Shown here: one piece after another, positions 49,233 through 54,509 of the stretch | How positions within the stretch are numbered: position 1 is the first letter of the stretch | Layout of the letters: each line of letters starts with the position of its first letter | From: Verrucomicrobiota bacterium | GTDB lineage: Bacteria; Verrucomicrobiota; Verrucomicrobiia; Methylacidiphilales; UBA1321 | Length of the DNA: 54,509 nucleotides | NCBI GenBank assembly: GCA_013286145.1 | Contig: JABDGH010000012.1 | Location: forward strand, 1 to 54,509 | Direction: 5' to 3' | The notes under the pieces: model-generated | Told to the model about the DNA's origin: nothing | The model's database searches: none | The model's input: the letters and a program-made list of their open reading frames with translations, nothing else | Position numbers and translations under genes: made by a program

Positions 49233-50239
49233 GGAGAGGTATTTTGAGGTCTATTTTTACGCCCGCTAAAACTGAGATACCCGCACAACAAGACGAGCTC
49301 CAACAATCCAAAACCGATTTTGACGCCATAAGGTAAAACAGGTTCATGATATTGAGAGAAAAAAGCTTCAATGATTCCAGCCCAGACCAGAAGCAGGCAA
49401 AAACCGCCGATAAGGGTAACCAGATCGTTACGCACCGAGGCCAGGCGATCCAGCAAGGTCATTCTTTTTCGCGAACCGATCAAGGCGCCCGCCAAAACAA
49501 AACCAGCCTGGCCGGCAATAATAACCGATGGAATTTCAATTGATCCGTGTGGAAGCAGCCAGCCAATGAGAAAACGGGTTTGTCCATCCTGGATATAATC
49601 AAAGGAAACAGCCCCAAGAATAACCCCGTTGTAAAAAAGCATGACGACAGTTCCAATGCCATAGGTCATACCCAGGGCTAACGTAAAAAGCGCAACACGG
49701 ATGTTATGAGTCATGAGGAATCCGGCAAAGCCCGCCTTTTTCCCTTCCAATTGATGGCCTTTATTTTGTTCTTCTTCAGCAACTCGTTCACTCGGCTTTC
49801 CCTGGAGATGAGAAAAGGGCAACAGTGTTTCCTTCGCAGTGGGATCAACGTAAAGGATACCAGCGCCAAAAATCACTCCTAGGAGAGTGAGCGCTACGGA
49901 ACACCAGAAGGCGGTCAAGTGGCGGCGAAAGGTTTGAGGGATCTGCTGGGAAAACCAATGCCAGAAAATGAAGCGCCGACGGGGTTCACGAGTTTCATGG
50001 ATTTCTCCGTAAGCACGCGCAACAAGAGACTCGAGGTAGTGCAGGATTTCCGGTGATGAGGCAAAAGTGGAGACGCGAAGCAGGTCGGAGGCTGCGCGGT
50101 CATATAAATAATGAAAACGACGGGCCTGTTCAAGCGAGAGGTTTAAATCAGGGTCTTCCTCGATTTGCTTGAGCAGAGTTTCGAACTCATCCCAGCGAGG
50201 ACGCTCGGAACTGATGAATTGCTGAAGATCCAGGATCAT
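49229..50239 (-). CDS. SpoIIM-family membrane protein
   Basis: 336 residues. A soluble helical N-part is about 1-95 (WDEFETLLKQIEEDPDLNLS, then ARRFHYLYDRAASDLLRVST), followed by five or so membrane helices with MTHNIRVALFTLALGMTYGI, LLPHGSIEIPSVIIAGQAGF and a final helix in WAGIIEAFFSQ. The HG-ELPA-like LLPHGSIEIPS core is the SpoIIM (DUF95) motif. In Bacillus SpoIIM is part of a peptidoglycan-hydrolase complex; in non-spore-formers it accompanies MoxR/DUF58 clusters. Start overlaps the DUF58 stop by four bases. Confidence 0.9.
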   Translation of the reverse strand: MILDLQQFISSERPRWDEFETLLKQIEEDPDLNLSLEQARRFHYLYDRAASDLLRVSTFASSPEILHYLESLVARAYGEIHETREPRRRFIFWHWFSQQIPQTFRRHLTAFWCSVALTLLGVIFGAGILYVDPTAKETLLPFSHLQGKPSERVAEEEQNKGHQLEGKKAGFAGFLMTHNIRVALFTLALGMTYGIGTVVMLFYNGVILGAVSFDYIQDGQTRFLIGWLLPHGSIEIPSVIIAGQAGFVLAGALIGSRKRMTLLDRLASVRNDLVTLIGGFCLLLVWAGIIEAFFSQYHEPVLPYGVKIGFGLLELVLLCGYLSFSGRKNRPQNTSP

Positions 50240-51573
50240 AAGAGTTGGCGTTGTTTGACGCGAAGATAGTTGGAAGTGGTTTCTGCGCTAAACTCTTCCC
50301 GGGAGAGGAGGGAGAGGGTGACGCCATGCTGCTGGAGGGACAGGGATAGTTGCCGCAAATCGTGCCACGCCAGGTGATGAGCAAGATCCTGGTAAAGATC
50401 ATCCACCGTGGAAACGTTGGGATTGGTGAAAACGGGTCGAAGCTTGCCTGTTTGGAGCATTTGCACGAGAACGAGATGCTTGCGGCAGATAATATTGGCG
50501 GAACGTTGAAACGATTCCATGATGATTGGATCGTCCAGATCGGTCATGAATACGAGGAGAGCCCGCCGGCGTAATCGTAACCGGATAAAAGAAGCTATTT
50601 CTTCAAAATCGGGTGAGACCGACTGGGGTTCGAGCCGATAGAGAGCTTCGCGACAGGCGCTGTAATGTTCCTTACCGTTGCGCGCGCGGACAAAATTGAA
50701 TACACGATCGCCAAAGGTCAGCAGCCCAAAAAGATCACCTTGTTTTTCCGCAGCCAGTCCGAGCACGAGAGTGGCGGCAATGTATCGGTCAAGATGAGTG
50801 CCTTGGGAAGGATCGCCGGGCACTTGCAGACGGGCGGAAAGCCGGGAGGCGTCAATCACGACGTAAACTTCCTGGGTCTTTTCCACTTGATAGACTTTTG
50901 TGATGGGATGTCCGCGCCGGGCAGTGGCTTTCCAATGAATGGTTTCATAGCCATCTCCCGAGACGTATTCACGTAACTTTTCAAAATCCCGTCCCTGTCC
51001 GACTTGACGCACGGCTCGCATACCGGTTCGGTTGGTTCGAAGAAAAAGGGAGGCAACTTGCTTGCGCTCGGATTCGAGGTTGGGATAGGAACGTATTTCG
51101 ACCGATTGGGTATTGCGTCCACGAATATCCCAAAGAGAGAACGGCGATGAAATTTCATAATGGCATCCCTCGATCTTGAAGAGCCCACGCTGGGTGGGAA
51201 GGCAGTCGCAGAGGACGTAGTGCTTTCCAGCTTGAGCGGGCAAGTCGACGGTTATTTCCTCTTCCTGTGGGATCAACTCATCTGGTAAAGCCAGGCCTAG
51301 ACGCAAACGGAAAGATCGTGGAATGCGGGTTTCAAAGATCAATTCCAGCTTGGCGGTTCTATCCTGAATCCATCGTAACTTCCCGGGAAGATGAACCTGG
51401 ATGGTTTTAAGATAGTTGATGCCCCGGCAGGCATCGATCACGGAGACCAGGGTCGCCAGCCCGAGGATGCAAGCGGCAGGCAAAACGATAGCTGGCAGGC
51501 TTACGGCCAGTCCGAGAAGTGGAATGAGCGTAATCGAGGCCAGTATGATTAGACTGGGTCGGGGTACGATCAT
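50236..51573 (-). CDS. DUF58 domain protein (VWA-like)
   Basis: 445 residues. Two N-terminal membrane helices are about 5-45. The DUF58 signature is GQGRDFEKLREYVSGDGYET, then IHWKATARRGHPITK, and a von Willebrand A-like fold follows (VYVVIDASRLSA, DRYIAATLVLGLAAEKQGD, LLVFMTDLDDP). Proteins of this type are the partners of MoxR AAA+ ATPases and probably act in envelope or complex assembly. The metal-site (MIDAS) motif is DASRL, with a weaker DxSxS pattern. Overlaps MoxR by four bases (ATGA). Confidence 0.93.
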   Translation of the reverse strand: MIVPRPSLIILASITLIPLLGLAVSLPAIVLPAACILGLATLVSVIDACRGINYLKTIQVHLPGKLRWIQDRTAKLELIFETRIPRSFRLRLGLALPDELIPQEEEITVDLPAQAGKHYVLCDCLPTQRGLFKIEGCHYEISSPFSLWDIRGRNTQSVEIRSYPNLESERKQVASLFLRTNRTGMRAVRQVGQGRDFEKLREYVSGDGYETIHWKATARRGHPITKVYQVEKTQEVYVVIDASRLSARLQVPGDPSQGTHLDRYIAATLVLGLAAEKQGDLFGLLTFGDRVFNFVRARNGKEHYSACREALYRLEPQSVSPDFEEIASFIRLRLRRRALLVFMTDLDDPIIMESFQRSANIICRKHLVLVQMLQTGKLRPVFTNPNVSTVDDLYQDLAHHLAWHDLRQLSLSLQQHGVTLSLLSREEFSAETTSNYLRVKQRQLL

Positions 51574-52535
51574 CGTGGAACGGGTACGGTTTGCAGGATT
51601 TGTTGGAGGACTTCGGCAATTGAAAGTCCTTCGACCTCATACTCGGGCCGAAGGATCAAGCGGTGTTCCAGCACGGGGAGAACCATGCTGCGCACATCAT
51701 CCGGGCTGACAAAATCATGTCCCACCAGCGCGGCGTTGGCCCGGCTAGCCATGAGGAGTGATTGGGTTGCACGAGGTCCTGCACCAACTAAAATTGCTTC
51801 ATGGGTGCGCGTGGCTCGGACGATATCGAGAATATACCCGAGCATCTCATCCCGGATCGCCAGTTGTTCCAGTGTCCGGCGCGATTCCTGAAGGCGCTCA
51901 AGGGTCAACAGCGGTTGCACGACGCCATTGGCCAGGGCCACCTCAGGGGAATCGTGTCCCAACATGCGACGGGCCAAATTAAGCTCATCTTCACGTTCCG
52001 GGCAGGGCATGGTGATTTTAAGCGCAAAGCGATCCTTTTGTGCTTCTGCCAGCGGGTAAGTGCCCTCATATTCGATCGGATTTTGTGTGGCGAAGACGGT
52101 GAAGGCTGGTGAAAGCTGATAGGTATGGCGATCAATGGTTACCGTCCGTTCCTGCATCGCCTGCAAAAGAGCGGATTGGGTTTTTGCTGGGGCCCGGTTG
52201 ATTTCATCACCAAGCAAAAAGGTGGTAAAAATGGGTCCGGGCATAAGCGTAAATTCACTTTTTTGAAAATTGAACACACTGGTGCCGGTAATATCCGCTG
52301 GCATGAGATCGGGTGTGAACTGAATGCGTGAAAATTCACAACCCAGGATATGCGCCAGCGTGCGAACCAGGAGTGTTTTGGCCACACCGGGGACGCCTTC
52401 GATCAAGGCATGCTGGCCAATGAGAATGGTTATAATGGCTTTGTCGATCACTTCGGACTGTCCAAGGATGACTTTGCCTACTTCAGTCCTGACGGATTGG
52501 AGTAGCTGGGAGAGTTGTTCAAGATTTTGTTGCAT
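51570..52535 (-). CDS. MoxR-family AAA+ ATPase
   Basis: 321 residues from ATG 52535, with AAGGA eight bases upstream; the longer frame to 52703 is not MoxR-like. Walker A GVPGVAKT at 47-54, Walker B LLGDEINRAPAKTQSALLQA, sensor 1 FATQNPIEYEGTYPLAEAQ, Arg finger region DRFALKI, and the C-terminal lid with GAGPRATQSLLMASRANA. MoxR ATPases act as chaperones for metal-centre or membrane complexes together with DUF58/VWA proteins. The start overlaps the DUF4350 gene end by 17 bases, so the cluster is coupled throughout. Confidence 0.95.
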   Translation of the reverse strand: MQQNLEQLSQLLQSVRTEVGKVILGQSEVIDKAIITILIGQHALIEGVPGVAKTLLVRTLAHILGCEFSRIQFTPDLMPADITGTSVFNFQKSEFTLMPGPIFTTFLLGDEINRAPAKTQSALLQAMQERTVTIDRHTYQLSPAFTVFATQNPIEYEGTYPLAEAQKDRFALKITMPCPEREDELNLARRMLGHDSPEVALANGVVQPLLTLERLQESRRTLEQLAIRDEMLGYILDIVRATRTHEAILVGAGPRATQSLLMASRANAALVGHDFVSPDDVRSMVLPVLEHRLILRPEYEVEGLSIAEVLQQILQTVPVPR

Positions 52536-53943
52536 AATTTCCTTTGGAACGGCTGGGGGTGTTGATTTCGCGAAGCTGATGGTAGGACTGAAGAATAGTA
52601 TCGGCTCGGTTGGTTTCGGTGGCAGACAGGATAGATTCCATCGCTGACATCTTGCCATGAAGATGTCGGCGGGCGGGGGTGACGTTTCGCTTCCATTCGG
52701 CAAGGCTGGTTTTTAAAATGTTCCGAGGCGCAATGTTACGTCGCAGAAGGTTGACGAACCCGCTGCGGGAGTCTTTTCCAGAAACAGTTCCTCCGAGAAG
52801 CGCATGGCCGATGGAAGTGCGTGGTGGCACAAGTGGGGTGCTGTTGCGCCAGAGAAAAAGCAGAGTCACTCCGAGCATTCCATAGAGATAACCTTCAAGT
52901 CGGAACTTTTCCGCCAGAAACATAACGCCTTCCTGTTCCTGTGTGCCAAGATGAGTTTCATCAAAGAAGAGTCGTCCGGGAGGGCCAGTCAAAAGTGCCA
53001 GCAAGGCGGGACGACGGTTATTGCGCAAAGCTTCGTTGCTGATCAGATAGGAATCGGTGGCCGCGATGATTTCCCCCTTGCCCCAGGTGCGTCGAATAAG
53101 CACGGGCTCGGCTTTGGCGTCATAGAGCTTTTCCCACTCGGGTTCAATCCGGACAAAATAGAGCGCCGATTTCCAAGGCACGTTTAACTCCAGGTTGGTA
53201 TCAACCATGCATATGGCCAACACTTCAGATTTTTCCGTTTCTTGATCTGAAACTGAGTCGGAGGCATCGTCTTGTTTTTTTACCTTGTCTTCGCTGTGTT
53301 GTTTCCAACCAAAGCCCCATAAGGCGGCCAGCGAAGGGTGGTATTTGCGTTCAGGAGTGTCTTTTTGTTTGTTGGAATCGTCCTTGGAAGCCTCTTCTTC
53401 CTTGCGAAATTCTTCTCTCTCGTGTTTTTCCTGCTGGGTCTGAGGTTCTGAAGTATTTTGATCCGAATTGGCTGTAGGAATCTGCTCCGGCGGCGCTCCA
53501 TCTTTCCTGGGTTGTTTGGCTGCTTTCGCTTTTTTATCAGCACTTTTTTTTTGCGCGTCAGAATTTGAAGCCCTCGGATCTTCCGGTTTAAAAGTAATGA
53601 TTATCCGTCCACCGTTTTTTACATAGGTGTCGAGTTGAGCGGTTTCCTCCCTGGTAAAAGACATGAGATCAGAAGTATCCAAGCCGAGATAAAATAACGT
53701 ATCTGGCTTTTCTTCCAGTTCCCGATGCAACGAATTAAAACCCCGTGTAATGGTATAGAAATTTATGGATCCCAGTGCTTCGTAGTAAGCACGTGTGCCA
53801 AGCGGATCCGCTCTCAGGGTGGAGTAAGGGGGATAGATATCGCCCCGCTCGTAGCGCAGTAGCAGCAGCCGGACAAGAAAGCAGAAAAAAAGAATCAATC
53901 CGACAAGCGCAACGACGGCTAAAATAAAGTTACGGCGTGGCAT
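52519..53943 (-). CDS. DUF4350 domain membrane protein
   Basis: 474 residues. Membrane helix about 8-28, then the DUF4350 part: STLRADPLGTRAYYEALGSI, LFYLGLDTS and GGRIIITFKPEDPR. A highly charged, Lys/Glu/Gln-rich low-complexity insertion spans about 125-235 (DAQKKSADKKAKAAK, EKHEREEFRKEEEASK). The fold resumes with GKGEIIAATDSYLISNEALR and LLFLWRNSTPLVPP near a second helix (about 345-365). The domain resembles a glutamine-amidotransferase-like fold without catalytic residues. It is a standard member of MoxR-DUF58 clusters with unknown function. The insertion is unusually long. Confidence 0.85.
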   Translation of the reverse strand: MPRRNFILAVVALVGLILFFCFLVRLLLLRYERGDIYPPYSTLRADPLGTRAYYEALGSINFYTITRGFNSLHRELEEKPDTLFYLGLDTSDLMSFTREETAQLDTYVKNGGRIIITFKPEDPRASNSDAQKKSADKKAKAAKQPRKDGAPPEQIPTANSDQNTSEPQTQQEKHEREEFRKEEEASKDDSNKQKDTPERKYHPSLAALWGFGWKQHSEDKVKKQDDASDSVSDQETEKSEVLAICMVDTNLELNVPWKSALYFVRIEPEWEKLYDAKAEPVLIRRTWGKGEIIAATDSYLISNEALRNNRRPALLALLTGPPGRLFFDETHLGTQEQEGVMFLAEKFRLEGYLYGMLGVTLLFLWRNSTPLVPPRTSIGHALLGGTVSGKDSRSGFVNLLRRNIAPRNILKTSLAEWKRNVTPARRHLHGKMSAMESILSATETNRADTILQSYHQLREINTPSRSKGNYATKS

Positions 53944-54509
53944 GGTTTCGCACTTGTTGATGATTGGCTTGCATCGTTTTAATAATGGCGGAAGTCACGG
54001 CGTGGGTTCCATACCAGGAAGCTTCAAAAAGATTGATGTTTTCCCTGAAAAAGGGGACGGCGGCCGCATTACCCTGCAAGCGGCGGGTCAGTTCCAGTAG
54101 ATAGTCGCGGTTGGACTTGGCTTGACCAAGCCGGACAAGCTGGCTCCGGGCTAGGACAGACAGAGTAGCCAGGTAAAGGGCGCGCAAGGCCAGGCGTAAT
54201 TCGCCCCGCTCGATCAACTGGTGAGCCAGTGAAAGCCAGGAGTCTTCGGGTAGATCGTCCGCACGTACATTGTCTGCTTCCAGGTCAACGGTTCTAACCG
54301 GCACGGTCGTGAGTACAGCCATCGACTGGCTGCCTTGGCGGCGAAAATAGCGCACGAGAATGAAAATCAGGCAGCCGACAACAATGGCCAGGAGTATCAA
54401 AAAAAGCAGTTGCCAGGGAAATTTTGAGAGGTTCTTCAATCCATTGCCTGACATGTTATGTTTTTGGTTGAATCCAAACAACCAGTCCAAAAAATGCGCC
54501 AGGGACTCG
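53930..54509 (-). CDS. DUF4129 domain protein (5' end outside window)
   Basis: The frame is open to the right edge, so the N-terminus is missing; 192 codons are visible plus the stop at 53930. One membrane helix (WQLLFLILLAIVVGCLIF) is followed by a short linker and the soluble DUF4129 domain: SWLSLAHQLIERGELRLALR, ALYLATLSVLARSQLV, NRDYLLELTRR and NLFEASWYGTHAVT. This domain is the C-terminal part of transglutaminase-type or stand-alone proteins in MoxR clusters. The stop overlaps the DUF4350 start by 14 bases. Confidence 0.85.
   Translation of the reverse strand, partial: ESLAHFLDWLFGFNQKHNMSGNGLKNLSKFPWQLLFLILLAIVVGCLIFILVRYFRRQGSQSMAVLTTVPVRTVDLEADNVRADDLPEDSWLSLAHQLIERGELRLALRALYLATLSVLARSQLVRLGQAKSNRDYLLELTRRLQGNAAAVPFFRENINLFEASWYGTHAVTSAIIKTMQANHQQVRNHATP

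Overview
The window reads as a chromosomal segment of a Gram-negative bacterium, most likely a member of the Verrucomicrobiota. This is an inference. It rests on the giant secreted protein made of putative-Ig (He_PIG) repeats that ends in a 'DADGDHISNLMEYATG'-type tail, on the moderate-to-high GC coding style, on the lipoproteins, and on the DUF4350/DUF4129/MoxR arrangement. No rRNA is present to settle it.

Layout. (1) 1-2002: the end of a hotdog-fold thioesterase, a REP-like repeat pair, a small membrane protein, then frr and recR. (2) 2161-4445, minus strand: small secreted, His-rich, membrane and stress proteins (YflT-like, DUF883). (3) 4446-6060: a gene-poor stretch and a KirBac-type K+ channel. 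(4) 6097-12023: a CHASE3 sensor kinase, a cyclopropane-fatty-acid synthase, single-domain response regulators and a receiver-kinase. (5) 12008-18361: a 2117-residue soluble hybrid histidine kinase with eleven tandem 92-residue HAMP-type units. (6) 19067-24294: a small basic protein, a receiver-kinase, a DUF3862 lipoprotein, and a KinB/AlgB-like sensor kinase plus NtrC-family activator. (7) 24464-31043: a GH13 branching-type enzyme and many small stress genes (DUF3185-like, DUF1328, CsbD, ferritin-like DUF892, DUF883, DUF3309), another response regulator, and an NRAMP-type transporter preceded by a coupled 49-residue ORF. (8) 31425-39185: a complete kdpABCDE potassium-uptake operon. (9) 39186-47511: a tRNA-3'-end-like fragment, a 2183-residue subtilisin-like repeat protein, a decayed IS630-family element with its TA target duplication, and tRNA-Leu(UAA). 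(10) 47548-54509: a GYF/DUF4339 membrane protein and the operon DUF4129-DUF4350-MoxR-DUF58-SpoIIM-RDD.

The main discovery is regulatory. Thirteen sites with the sigma-54 (RpoN) -24/-12 geometry (GG-N10-GC, mostly TGGCAC/T...TTGC or ATGC) lie in correct orientation in front of genes between 3.3 and 31.1 kb. Most serve the small stress and envelope genes, and others serve cfa, a CHASE3 kinase, a response regulator, the glycan-branching enzyme and the transporter. About 45-75 bases upstream of most of the predicted transcription starts lies a shared AT-rich element resembling AATGACTTACAAATT. The only sigma-54 activator in the window is the AlgB-like protein at 22918-24294, which has a GAFTGA loop and a Fis-type helix-turn-helix, and its KinB-like kinase is downstream of it. 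I infer a local, probably wider, RpoN-dependent envelope and general-stress regulon whose UAS is read by this KinB/AlgB-like pair. The genes are of types controlled by the general stress sigma factors in other bacteria.

Start sites were set from ribosome-binding sites and, where available, from the predicted sigma-54 transcription starts.
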